A stretch of 64,000 nt of DNA from CAVQRC01 sp963715045 (lineage in GTDB: Bacteria; Planctomycetota; Planctomycetia; Pirellulales; Lacipirellulaceae), in contig CAVQRC010000008.1 of assembly GCA_963715045.1 (NCBI GenBank), forward strand, positions 319,241 through 383,240. Reading direction: 5' to 3'. Numbering within the stretch: the first letter of the stretch is position 1; every line of letters begins with the position of its first letter. The position numbers were made by a program, and so were the translations under genes. The notes below the pieces were generated by a model. That model saw only the letters and a list, made by a program, of their open reading frames with translations, did no database searches and was not told the origin of the DNA. Of the stretch, positions 31,371-40,690 are shown piece by piece.

Positions 31371-33530
31371 CTAAACCTGCACGTCGTCCCGCCGCGGCTT
31401 GGCGTTGAACTCTAACTCCACCCTGTCGATCCTCAGCGAAGCCCGCTGAAGCTCCGGCAGGGCGGGTAACTCCAGTGGTGTCTCGGCCCGTCAGTTCAAC
31501 CACAACCGCCACACCCAGTCCCAGGCCGAACGAGAAGTTGCCGCCTGCCTGCGCGTTGACGAAGTTCTGTTCGAGTTCGAACGAGTCGAAGCGAAGGTCG
31601 TCACCGGCACACCACCGCGGGACGAACTCCTTGCTCGCCAGCTCCTCGCGATCAAGGACCAGTTTGGTCGGCTTCGAGAACTTGAATAACACGAGCCGAC
31701 AACGAAAGTGCCGCAGGAACACGTCCTCAAAGAAGTCTTTGGTCCCACCTTCGCCGCAGGCCGCGACGACCAGCTTGTAGCGACCGGCAAACGGACTGCG
31801 TACCTCCTGGGCCAGGCAAGCCACCGCGCCAGCCGGGCAGGTGACCGCCGACATGCCGGTTCCCAGGTTAAAGCCGATCGCGACGTGCCCACTCCCGGGC
31901 GATGCGGCAGCGTGTTCGGCGGCGACCAGTTTGACGCCCCAGCGATCGTCGTCCGCCGACTCGATTACGACCGGTCCGCCCCGCCAACCCTTTGGACGAG
32001 CCGGACCATCCGCCGGAGCGAGCCGCTCCAGCCCCGCGAACTGGGTATCCAGGAGTCGCCGGTCCGGGTCATACGGCGGGACGCGGGCGATGTCCCCCGT
32101 CGGCATCGTTCGCTGCTCGGTCGCCGGCCGCATCCCCAGCAACGCATGCATCGGCTCCTGATGCGTCAACTGTCGTTGGCGTCCCTGCAGGTCCTCAAAA
32201 GACCCGCTCGGATCGATGCCCAGCAAGTGAAACATCGTCGCCGTCAGGTGGCCTGGCTCCACGCGATCCCGAGCCGGGAACGCGCCCTGTTTGTCGCTGG
32301 CACCGAATACCTGACCCCCGGAAATGCCACCGCCCGCCAACGCGCAACTGAACACCGATCCCCAGTGATCGCGGCCCCCGTTCGAATTGATCCGCGGCGT
32401 GCGACCGAACTCGCCGATCGCGACCACGAGCGTCTCTTCCAACAACCCTCGCTCGTCGAGATCTTCGATCAATGCGCTGAAGCCCACATCGAACTGCGGA
32501 CATAACACGTCTTCGAGCCGGTCCGCATTCTGGGCGTGCGTGTCCCACAGCGGATTGTCGACCGCATTGTCTCCCGGTTCGCGCGGCCACTGCACGTGCA
32601 CAAGCCGGACACCGGCCTCGATCAGCCGCCGCGCCAGCAACACGCACTGGCCCCAGCGATTCCGGCCATACCGGTCGCGAACCTTGGCCGGCTCCTGCTG
32701 AATCGCGAATGCGTCGCGGGCCTTGCCGCTCGTCAGCAGACTGAATGCCTGCGCCTGCAACTCGTTGAATGCCGTCTGGCCAAGTCCCTGCTCGGCCTTG
32801 GCGAAATGCCGGTCGATCTGTGCGAGCAGACTCATTCGCTCCTGCAGACGCAGCGGGCTGATTCCCCGCAGCTGCAACTGATCGACACGGTATTCAGCCT
32901 CCGCCGGGTCACCGAGGAACAGATCCGGATCCCACCGCCTGCCCATCAGGCCACCAGTCTGCCCGGCCGGCGTCACGTTCTCGTTGAGCCGATAGATATC
33001 CGGGACCCAGACCGTCGAGAGTCCTGGCAATTCGGTACTCGGCGCCAGGCGTTTGACGATCGAGCCGAAGTACGGCCAATCCGTGGCTTGTATCGTCCGC
33101 GATTGGGACCGACGTACTTGTGACCGGTCAGCACCCAGTGGCCACTCGACGAGTGAATGTGATCGTCGGTGGCCATTGATCGCACGATTGCCAGCTTGTC
33201 GGCCAGCCGGGCCGTTCTCGGCAGCAACTCGCAGAAATGAATCCCCGGCACGTTTGTCGAGATCGGCTTGAACGGACCGCGGATCTCGACCGGCGCGTCG
33301 GGCTTGGGATCGAATGTCTCGTGTTGTGGCGGCCCCCCGGCGAGGAACAGGAAGATGACGTTCTTCGCTTTGCCGAATGTCGCCTCGCGTGTCGCCTGCG
33401 GCCCGGCTTGAGCCGCGGCGAGCAGACCGGGAAGCGTCAATCCCCCCAGCCCCAGCCCGCCTACCCGCAGCACCTCGCGCCGGCTCACGCCATCGCACAG
33501 CCGATAAGGGCGGTCGTGAATCGAGAACAT
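31371..33530 (-). CDS. DUF1501 protein with long C-terminal extension, two frameshifts
   Basis: About 720 aa versus 430-500 for typical DUF1501. Start ATG 33530 (MFSIHDRPYRLC), then SRREVLRVGGLGLGG, a Tat-like signal, and the DUF1501 core (FLFLAGGPPQHETFDPKPDAP, WPREPGDN, AIGEFGRTPRIN, GGRDHWGSVF). The frame breaks near 33095 (one A added to AA gives YVGPKSRTIQATDWPYF) and near 31490. After the latter the true C-terminus is LELPALPELQRAS...RRDDVQV with stop at 31371. Roughly 200 beta-rich residues beyond the usual DUF1501 end (from VVIESADDDRWG) are an extra domain I do not recognise. Confidence 0.8.
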
Positions 33531-33785
33531 GACTGCTCCGAATACGCTGGGATTCGCTTGCCTGTGAGAGAGGCACTCGCGGCACTTGCTGCCGGCCATC
33601 ATACGAAAACCGCGATATCGGTGTCCATTGACACAAGAGGTCCATCGGATGAACCGTTGCCGGGTCAGATGGGGTGCACGGGAAGTGACGCTTCATGCGG
33701 TGTCCGGATCGCGGTGGCCACCGGTGCCGCCTGTCACTCTCGGCGAGAGTGACCCACCACGCGTGGATGACTCGTGACGACAACC

Positions 33786-35183
33786 TCACAACAGCTCGCG
33801 GATCGGCGGCGCGGCGTCGATCAGCTGAAGGATCTCGCGGGGCAAACCTTGCTTCAATCGCAGTTGTCCCACGTCGAACAGGGCGTGCAGAATGGTCGCC
33901 ACGAGATTGTTGATCCGGATCGGTTCCGACAGCGGGTACGCGGCCGTGGCGTCCGATTGGCCGATCACCTGGCCCATCTTCAAGCCACCACCGTAGATCA
34001 GCAGCGGAGCCAGCCCGCCCCAATGATCGCGTCCACCTTTGGCGTTGAGCTTCGGTGTCCGCCCCATTTCTCCACAGGCGATCAGCAGGATCCGCTCGCG
34101 GAGTCCCCGTGCCTCGATATCCTCGATGAACGCCGACACCGCGTGGTCGAACGGTAACGCGCAGTAACGCATCCCTTCCTCGACATGGGCGTTGTTCTGA
34201 TCCGCGTGCATATCCCACACAAAACCGGTCGTGACCGTGACGAACCCTACACCCCGCTCGCAGAGACGCCGAGCCATCAGCATCAGCTTGCCGAGATTCT
34301 GACCGTGATCGCGATACCACTTGAGGTTGTTCCAGCGCTGGTCGATCGTCTCGGGTGGCACGAGCCGGCTCGTGTCGTAGCGGGCAATCGTTCGCGGGTC
34401 TTCCTGAGTGAGGTCAAACGCCTTTGACACACCCGCCAGCAGAACGTCGCAAGCCTGTTGGCGGAGGGCGTCGAGATTCGCCGCCAGATTCGTGTCATCC
34501 AGCGAACGCTTGAGCTCATCGAGCCGGGCCAGCAGCCGACGCCGATCGTCGAGTTGTTCTACCGGCATTCGCAGTTCGAGATTCGCGAGGAAATCTCCAT
34601 CCGCACCGGGTAGGAACGGGGCATAGGCGTCGCCGAACGGGCCGGTCGCGTCGAACCGGCCGAAATCGAATAGCGGCGGCTGGGCCTCGCGATCGATCGC
34701 CCGCGGAAACAACGCCACATTCGACGGCAGCCCGGTCGCCGGATGCATCGCCCCCACGATCCGCGAGTAGATCGTCCCCAGATTCGCGCCGTAGCTTTCT
34801 CGCCCGACGATCGGCTTGATGTCGTGGTTGTTGTCGCCCGTCTGAAACGAACGCACGATCGCCAGCTTGTCGGCCAGCCCGGCCAGCTTCTCCAGCGGCG
34901 ACCCAAACGTGATCCCGGGAATCTTCGTCGGGATCTCACCCACCACGCTCCGGTAATCCGCCGGCGCAGTCATCTTCGGATCAAACGTCTCCGTCTGAGG
35001 AGGGCCTCCGTGCATGAACAGAAACACCACCGACAGATCGTGTGTCGGCAGACCGGCCCGGACCGTCGACTCCCGCGCCATCAACAGATCGGGCAGGCTC
35101 AGTCCGCCCAGAGCAAGACTGCCTGCCCTCAGAAATTCCCGCCGCGTCCCCCCGGAACCGGCGAAATCGACCAACCTCAGCAT
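33786..35183 (-). CDS. DUF1501 protein
   Basis: 466 aa from ATG 35183 (MLRLVDFAGSGGTRREFLRAG); an in-frame ATG at 35210 is possible. Tat-type signal (TRREFLRAGSLALGG), then VVFLFMHGGPPQTETFDPK, DNNHDIKP, and ACGEMGRTPKLNAKGGRDHWG near the C-terminus. Intact. It precedes another DUF1501 gene on the same strand by 255 bp, and no DUF1549/1553 gene accompanies this pair. Substrate unknown. Confidence 0.88.
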   Translation of the reverse strand: MLRLVDFAGSGGTRREFLRAGSLALGGLSLPDLLMARESTVRAGLPTHDLSVVFLFMHGGPPQTETFDPKMTAPADYRSVVGEIPTKIPGITFGSPLEKLAGLADKLAIVRSFQTGDNNHDIKPIVGRESYGANLGTIYSRIVGAMHPATGLPSNVALFPRAIDREAQPPLFDFGRFDATGPFGDAYAPFLPGADGDFLANLELRMPVEQLDDRRRLLARLDELKRSLDDTNLAANLDALRQQACDVLLAGVSKAFDLTQEDPRTIARYDTSRLVPPETIDQRWNNLKWYRDHGQNLGKLMLMARRLCERGVGFVTVTTGFVWDMHADQNNAHVEEGMRYCALPFDHAVSAFIEDIEARGLRERILLIACGEMGRTPKLNAKGGRDHWGGLAPLLIYGGGLKMGQVIGQSDATAAYPLSEPIRINNLVATILHALFDVGQLRLKQGLPREILQLIDAAPPIRELL

Positions 35184-35444
35184 CGTCCACCATTCCCTTT
35201 CGACACCCATTGTGGGACTCTGCCCCGGCTCGAACAACGCCCTTTCGGGCCAGCTGCTCTCCGTCCTCAAGTTGCGGTTCGTCCCCCTGAATCCGATCTG
35301 GGAGGTGGAAAACCACCCGCCGTGGCCCCAAATCCCCCGCTGCCATACCAAAACACTTGAATACTCAAGCGAATTTGGTCTAAATTGAACGAAATTGTCG
35401 AACTGCCGGTCGGCGGAAATACACCTCAACCTGGAGCAGATCCC

Positions 35445-36452
35445 GTGAGCAGAATGATCGCCCTTTCTCTATCTCTCTGCATGCTCTCGTATGCAACAAC
35501 CGCATCGGCGATCACCGTCGATGGCACCCGCGATGCGGCTTACGGCGCGCCGATCGTCGTCCAGACCGTCCAGACGCAGTTCGGAAATGCAGAACCCCCC
35601 GGCAACCTGGGCGGAAGCGAACTGGACGCCGCCTACGCTCGCGTGGAAGCCGGCCGATTGTTTTTCCTGCTCACTGGAAATCACGAGCCGAATTTCAACA
35701 AGCTCGACATCTTCATCGATTCCAAAGCCGGCGGCGAGAACACCCTCAGTCCCACGCCCGACTACGACTTCTTCGACCCGGGCGGTTGCGGCGGTGGCGG
35801 CTGCTGGATCAGCACCAACCTTAATGGCCTCACCTTTGACGCCAACTTCACTGCCGACTATCACCTGTTCTCCCGTTGGGGCGGCGGTCCCGGCCCCTAC
35901 GAAGTCGACTTCATCAATCGGCAAGGCGGCGTCTCCGCAATGGTTCCCGGCTCGACGGGAGTCGGCTCGGCGACCGTCGGCTTGGTTTCGAACGGATCAA
36001 TCGCGGCGGGGTCGGTTGGCCCCAACGCTTCGGGCACGTCCCTCTCGCAATCGCTCGATTTCGCCATCAACGATAACAACGCCGCTGGCGTCGCAGGCGG
36101 AACCGACCCTGCCGATCAGGCAGCAGCCGCTGCCGTCGCCACCGGTATGGAGTTTTCGATTGCCTTGGCCGATATCGGAAGTCCAGCCATCGGCGAAGTG
36201 ATTCGGATCTCGGCCATGATCAACAATGGCGATCACAATTTCCTCTCCAACCAGATTCTCGGCGGCTTGCCAGGCCCTCAGGGAAACCTGGGCGGTGACG
36301 GAGGCGGTGGCTTCACCGGTGACCTGTCCGGCGTCGACTTCAATCAATTCGGCGGCGAACAGCACTTCGAGGTCCTCATCACGCCCGAGCCCTCGGCAGC
36401 GTTCCTGATTCTCACCGCCGGCCTGATCACCCTCTTCCGCCGACGGCGATAG
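35445..36452 (+). CDS. PEP-CTERM sorting-domain protein
   Basis: 335 aa from the GTG at 35445, which has GGAG eight bases upstream (ATG 35454 is the alternative). Signal peptide ALSLSLCMLSYATTASA; Gly/Asn/Asp-rich body with DxNxD-like stretches and a GGCGGGGCW disulfide candidate; tail TPEPSAAFLILTAGLITLFRRRR is a classic PEP-CTERM signal. Predicted exported and processed by an exosortase encoded elsewhere. Adjacent to a second PEP-CTERM gene. Confidence 0.85.
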   Translation: MSRMIALSLSLCMLSYATTASAITVDGTRDAAYGAPIVVQTVQTQFGNAEPPGNLGGSELDAAYARVEAGRLFFLLTGNHEPNFNKLDIFIDSKAGGENTLSPTPDYDFFDPGGCGGGGCWISTNLNGLTFDANFTADYHLFSRWGGGPGPYEVDFINRQGGVSAMVPGSTGVGSATVGLVSNGSIAAGSVGPNASGTSLSQSLDFAINDNNAAGVAGGTDPADQAAAAAVATGMEFSIALADIGSPAIGEVIRISAMINNGDHNFLSNQILGGLPGPQGNLGGDGGGGFTGDLSGVDFNQFGGEQHFEVLITPEPSAAFLILTAGLITLFRRRR

Positions 36453-36491
36453 TCCTCATCCGCGATGGAGGCGGCGTTCAAAACGTCAGAT

Positions 36492-36517
36492 CGGCGACGA
36501 CCCCAGAAAGGTCGCCG
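36492..36517 (+). terminator. Candidate hairpin after PEP-CTERM gene
   Basis: CGGCGAC (36492-36498) and GTCGCCG (36511-36517) are perfect complements with a 12-nt loop, 40 bp after the PEP-CTERM stop. No T tract follows, so factor-independent termination is uncertain. Confidence 0.4.
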
Positions 36518-36708
36518 CTAGCCACGCAAACGACACGCATCATCAATTTCGCTCCGAACTCGCAGAGCTTGGTTGCGTCCCGTGCGAGGTTAATACGACT
36601 GGTTGGAGTGAATTGAGGGTCACTTTCCCAGGTGCCGCTGTTCAATAACTGCTAGAACTTAGCCAACGAATTCCACTCTTCGATCAACGCACTAACAAGG
36701 TCCACGGC

Positions 36709-37353
36709 ATGGTTGCACACCGAACGGTTTTCTCGCTTTGCGTGGGGATGATGATCATCGCTGGTGCGTTGGGCATTCCGCGAAATGCTGACGCGGCTCC
36801 CGTGACCGTGGTGGAGAACCCCGAGCAATTCGAGTTCTTCGACACGTTGTGGCGATCGTACGATGTGTACAACAACACGGACGTTGAGGGGCCGCCGCTC
36901 AACCTCGTCGCGGTGGTGGTGACAAATGAAATGCCGGCGACGGAATTCATCCGCTGGACCGGGAGCGATCTCAATACTGAAGAAGACTGGGACAGCCCGA
37001 TGTTCAGCTTTCTGGGGGAAGGTCTTTCCTGGCGTGACTTTTTCGGGGGCGCTGAGTTTCCTGGCCCCGCCAATGGATACTTCCTGGACTATTCGGTCAC
37101 TGATGGGCTTCTGACCTTCGCGGACGACGCGATTGGACCGGGCGAAGCGTCGATTGGCCAGTTCTGGTTCGCCGGACCGCTATCTTCTCAGTTTCTGGTT
37201 GCCGCAGCCGATGTTTCGGTCCCACTCAGCAACTTCGACCCCGCCGGCCTGACCGTGCTCCGCGGAACCGCCACAGTCCCGGAGCCGGCCACGGTCAGTT
37301 TGTTGGCAGCGATGATGATCGGCGTGGCATGTTCGTCGCGGCGATACCACTAG
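36709..37353 (+). CDS. PEP-CTERM sorting-domain protein
   Basis: 214 aa with signal peptide (FSLCVGMMIIAGALG...ADA) and tail VPEPATVSLLAAMMIGVACSSRR, a PEP-CTERM signal with shortened basic end. The body (ENPEQFEFFDTLWRSYDVYN, MPATEFIRWTGSDLN) shows no catalytic motif. AAGG lies ~12 bases before the ATG. No relationship to the preceding PEP-CTERM protein outside the tail is visible. Confidence 0.82.
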   Translation: MVAHRTVFSLCVGMMIIAGALGIPRNADAAPVTVVENPEQFEFFDTLWRSYDVYNNTDVEGPPLNLVAVVVTNEMPATEFIRWTGSDLNTEEDWDSPMFSFLGEGLSWRDFFGGAEFPGPANGYFLDYSVTDGLLTFADDAIGPGEASIGQFWFAGPLSSQFLVAAADVSVPLSNFDPAGLTVLRGTATVPEPATVSLLAAMMIGVACSSRRYH

Positions 37354-37419
37354 CCCTGTCGACGTGCGGCTCAGCTGCGCAGGCGAAGAGAGGCTGCGGC
37401 CGACACAGCGGCACCGCAA

Positions 37420-38776
37420 TCACCGCAATCCGTTAACGAACTCGAACATCGCCTGCGTGGCCGGATCGTCCGGCAGTCCCAGGCTCGTATTGAGCGTGCG
37501 GTGGTCTCTGTCCCGGGCGGGAAATGCTTTCGCCGTGACACCCGCGGCTTGCAGGGCCTCGACAAGTCGCGTCGACTGCAACTCGGTTTCCGGATGCCCG
37601 GCCACATGCAGGATCAAGAACGGCGGGATCGACTTGTCAGCCGCGACGTGAGTCACCGGTGATAGGTCCCGCTGGCTCTCTGCGTCGCCGAATTTGCGGC
37701 GATAGATCTCGGCGACTCGCTCCTCGACCGTCGCTACTTGCAGCGGCACGTCGTAGGTGTCTCCGTCGACGGGGACGCAGCCCTTGATCACCGACCGTGG
37801 AATCCCCTCGCCCTGCAGGTACCGCTCGTCGGTACATACCAACGCCGCCAACTGCGCCCGCCGAGTGCCCCATCACGAACATTCCGTTGGGATTGCCGCC
37901 GTAGTCCTGAGCATGATCGTGAATCCAGTGGATCGCCTTGGCCACGTCTTCCCCCATCTCCCTGATTGTGCCGTCGGGCAGCAACCGATAGTTGATCGAG
38001 ATGAACACCAAGCCCGCCCGGACGAACGCCGCCGGCTTCACCTGCACGTCCGCCTTGTCGCCCGACTGCCAGCCACCGCCGTGAATCCAGCACACCACCG
38101 GATGGTTGCTGCCCTCGGTAGGGGCGTACACGTCCAGCTTCTGCATCGCGTCCCCCTGGTCTACGTAAGCGACGTCACGCCGCACCATGATCGCAGCCGC
38201 GACTCGGTCGCCGCTGCGTACCTTGATCCATTCGACTTCGAGTTCGAACGGGCCGGCCTTCTTGTCGCCGAGCAAAATCCCGACGCCATTGACCACACCC
38301 GGATTCAGCGGCTGATTCGGCACAACGCGGCCAAATGACGTCGCCACGAAACTCTCCAGCGGCAATTCCACCTCGATCCAGGCGTCCTTGATGGTTGGAC
38401 AGATCGCCCGATAAGAAAACGCCGTCCGGCGGCTCGGCGTGTACAGGTTGAACGTGTACTGCCGACCGTCACCGCGGATACGAGCGATCAGCGTGTCGCC
38501 TGCGGCGAGACCCAGATCCCTCCCCCGGGAACGCACCGACGCAAACCCGCCGTTGTTTTCCAGCGACAACGTGCCCGAAAATTCCATGTTCCCCGCTTTG
38601 TTGATCTTGAACCGACCATCCGATCGACCTCCCATCACGCCGTCATTCACCGTTTGCCAGGCCTTCGCCGATTCAGGCTGGTCGAACGCAAACAACAATC
38701 GGGCATGAGGGTCGTCTCCCGCCATTGCCGAAGCTCCGCTGATCAGCAGCAGGGGAAGCGTGTTTCGTAACGACAT
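37420..38776 (-). CDS. CIA30-domain / esterase-lipase fusion, one frameshift
   Basis: About 450 aa. Signal peptide (LPLLLISGASAMA), then residues ~28-185 form a CIA30/galactose-binding-like jelly roll (TVNDGVMGGRSDGRFK, LSLENNGGFASVRSR). A carboxylesterase of the BD-FAE/HSL type follows (VCWIHGGGWQSGDK, GHSAGA nucleophile, DDPATQAMFEFVNGL). The frame breaks at ~37860 right after GHSAGA; the other frame continues QLAALVCTDERYL to the stop at 37420. CIA30 parts in bacteria are presumed carbohydrate-binding. Divergent from the methyltransferase gene, sharing a 58-bp promoter region. Confidence 0.8.
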
Positions 38777-38799
38777 GTTGACTCTTCCTTCTGTCTCAT

Positions 38800-38828
38800 T
38801 TGTTGACGGTTGTGAGCCTCGATATATT
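38800..38828 (+). promoter_or_regulatory. Candidate sigma70-type promoter with leaderless start
   Basis: TTGTTG (38800-38805) and TATATT (38823-38828) are separated by 17 bases. The predicted transcription start falls at about 38835, which is the ATG of the downstream gene, and no RBS precedes that ATG, suggesting a leaderless transcript. Confidence 0.35.
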
Positions 38829-38834
38829 GGCCGC

Positions 38835-40466
38835 ATGCCGAAAACCGAAGCGGAACTCTGGGACTGGGTCGTCGAATATAACCGTCACACCACGCACAAT
38901 CGCGGGTTGACCTCCAATTATGGCTATCAGGCGATTCTGGATGTTAATCTCGTCCAGGTGTGCACGGAGTTGCGGGCTCGATTGACTCCTCCCATAAGGA
39001 TTCTCGACATCGGTTGCGGCAACGGCCGGGCGTTGAAGCAACTGGAGGAGTATGTCGCCAGGACCTGCGAGCCCGATGACTTCGAGTTCTGGGGGATGGG
39101 AGTCAACCGTTATGAGCAAATGTACATCTCGGACGACCGGCTGATCAATGACGGATTGAATGCGCACGACTTTGGCGACATGCAGTTCCACCTCATCGTG
39201 TCGGTATTCGCCTTCCACTACATGTGGCACAAGCTCGAAGCGGTCGAAAAAATCCACAACCGGCTCCTGGTGGAGGGTGGCCGGGCCTTTCTGCACTTCC
39301 CCGGCTACCTCGTACGATTCGGCGAAACCCCGCAGGCGCTGAACCAGGCCGAGGCCGACGGAAACCTGAAGTTCGCCGACTTTCTCGCAGAACTCAAGAC
39401 CCGCGACGCCATCTGCCCGATGCACTATCGCTTGATCCCCAATTACAGCGACGACGACGATTGCGCGCTCCTGGCCGAATTCGGCCACCTGCGGTTCGAA
39501 AAAAATCGTGAGACGCCCATCGATTTCGGTCACGCCCTGCAGGCCTTTTCCATGTTCGAGAACGGCTTCGCCTGCCAGTGGATGAATTCTTCTCAACGCA
39601 TCTATGTGGCGTCGCACTACCGGTCCGCATCACTGGATCAGCCACTCGTGCCAGGCCATGCGGCTGCCGCGGGTCACGCTCCGGCAGCACACTGCTGCGG
39701 AGCGGGCCCTGGCCAGGACGGCGGTAATCCGCCCGGCACCAGACGAGAATCCGGCCCGCCAGACCTATCGCATCACCTCGTTGCCGATCTCCGTCGACGG
39801 TCACGCTTCAACCTGGACGTGGCGATCCACGAGCAGCCGAGCGATCGGGTCGTGCTGATCTGCCCGGGGGCCTGCGAGTCGCTTGCCGGCCGGGTTCTCA
39901 CCTACGTGAACCTGGCCGAGAGAATCCTCGCGGCCCGACTCGGCGCGGTTGTTCGTTACAACGATCCCTACGATCACGAGTGCAATTACGCCGATTTTCT
40001 CCTCGAGAAGATCCGCTGCCTGATCGAGTTTGTGCAGAGCTCAGCGATTCACTTCTGCTCATCTTCCACGCCGACGCTGCAGATCATGGCCTATTCCTCC
40101 AGTGCCGGCGCCGCCGCCGCGGTGGCCTCCGATTACGACAACATCGAAACGTTGCTTCTGGTCGCGCCCTCGTACGACGTTCCCCGCGACCGGGTCCGCT
40201 CGTCGTATGCGAAGTTCGCAGGCAACGTTCGCATCCTTGTGGGCGAATCGGATCGGGTGGTGCTCCCGGAGCAGGCTTTCTGGTACTACGAACAGGCCGC
40301 GAACGCAGCGTCTCGCGAGTACGTCGAGGTGCCCTGTTGCGGTCACGCCTTCGAGGGACCTTACAACAAGTCGGTTTTGCTCGACGCACCCCGCTGGGCC
40401 TTTGGCGACACGCGGCCCGACGGTTTCCCCCCCGTGCGGGAAACGCCCAGCGACGTCTGGCTCTGA
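38835..40466 (+). CDS. SAM-dependent methyltransferase joined to alpha/beta-hydrolase-like domain (composite reading frame)
   Basis: The open frame encodes 543 aa. Residues ~5-265 are a class-I methyltransferase (PIRILDIGCGNGRALKQLEEY, AFHYMWHKLEAVEKIHNRLL). The C-terminal ~210 residues resemble an alpha/beta hydrolase (DRVVLICPGACESL, MAYSSSAGAAAAV, GESDRVVLPEQAFWYYEQA, CCGHAFEGP). Between about 39660 and 39800 the codon pattern shifts: the +1 frame (TAAERALARTAVIRPAPDEN) has much stronger GC3 than the annotated frame. Either two compensating indels hide a true fusion, or two adjacent genes are joined artificially. Substrates unknown. Confidence 0.6.
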   Translation: MPKTEAELWDWVVEYNRHTTHNRGLTSNYGYQAILDVNLVQVCTELRARLTPPIRILDIGCGNGRALKQLEEYVARTCEPDDFEFWGMGVNRYEQMYISDDRLINDGLNAHDFGDMQFHLIVSVFAFHYMWHKLEAVEKIHNRLLVEGGRAFLHFPGYLVRFGETPQALNQAEADGNLKFADFLAELKTRDAICPMHYRLIPNYSDDDDCALLAEFGHLRFEKNRETPIDFGHALQAFSMFENGFACQWMNSSQRIYVASHYRSASLDQPLVPGHAAAAGHAPAAHCCGAGPGQDGGNPPGTRRESGPPDLSHHLVADLRRRSRFNLDVAIHEQPSDRVVLICPGACESLAGRVLTYVNLAERILAARLGAVVRYNDPYDHECNYADFLLEKIRCLIEFVQSSAIHFCSSSTPTLQIMAYSSSAGAAAAVASDYDNIETLLLVAPSYDVPRDRVRSSYAKFAGNVRILVGESDRVVLPEQAFWYYEQAANAASREYVEVPCCGHAFEGPYNKSVLLDAPRWAFGDTRPDGFPPVRETPSDVWL

Positions 40467-40564
40467 GTTGCCGCGATCCCGCGTGCTGCAGGGCTGCCCG
40501 ACCGGCCAGCGAAGACTTCCTCGTCTGTCAGTCGAACTCTAATACCGCGGATCTACACCATTCC

Positions 40565-40666
40565 AACACGGGCGACGCGGATGGAGACGGCGACGTAGAC
40601 GGAGGGGATTTCCTCAATCGGCAGGCACTTCTCGGCACGACACTGTGGACATGCTTACAGCGCTGA
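40565..40666 (+). pseudogene. Orphan dockerin-like fragment
   Basis: The frame reads NTGDADGDGDVDGGDFLNRQ, one complete dockerin type-I Ca-binding loop (DxDxDGxVDGxDF), without any start codon, partner domain or second loop. It lies 100 bp after the methyltransferase/hydrolase frame and is probably a relic of a lost surface-protein gene. Confidence 0.55.
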
Positions 40667-40690
40667 GCCTCTACGAAATGTCAAGATTGC

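Noticed and set aside
30796..34320. A single 1174-codon minus-strand frame
   Set aside because: Only the part corresponding to the DUF1501 protein (33095 to ~31490) is coding; the rest is antisense to the SNF2 gene or precedes the real start, and the DUF1501 C-terminus is in another frame.
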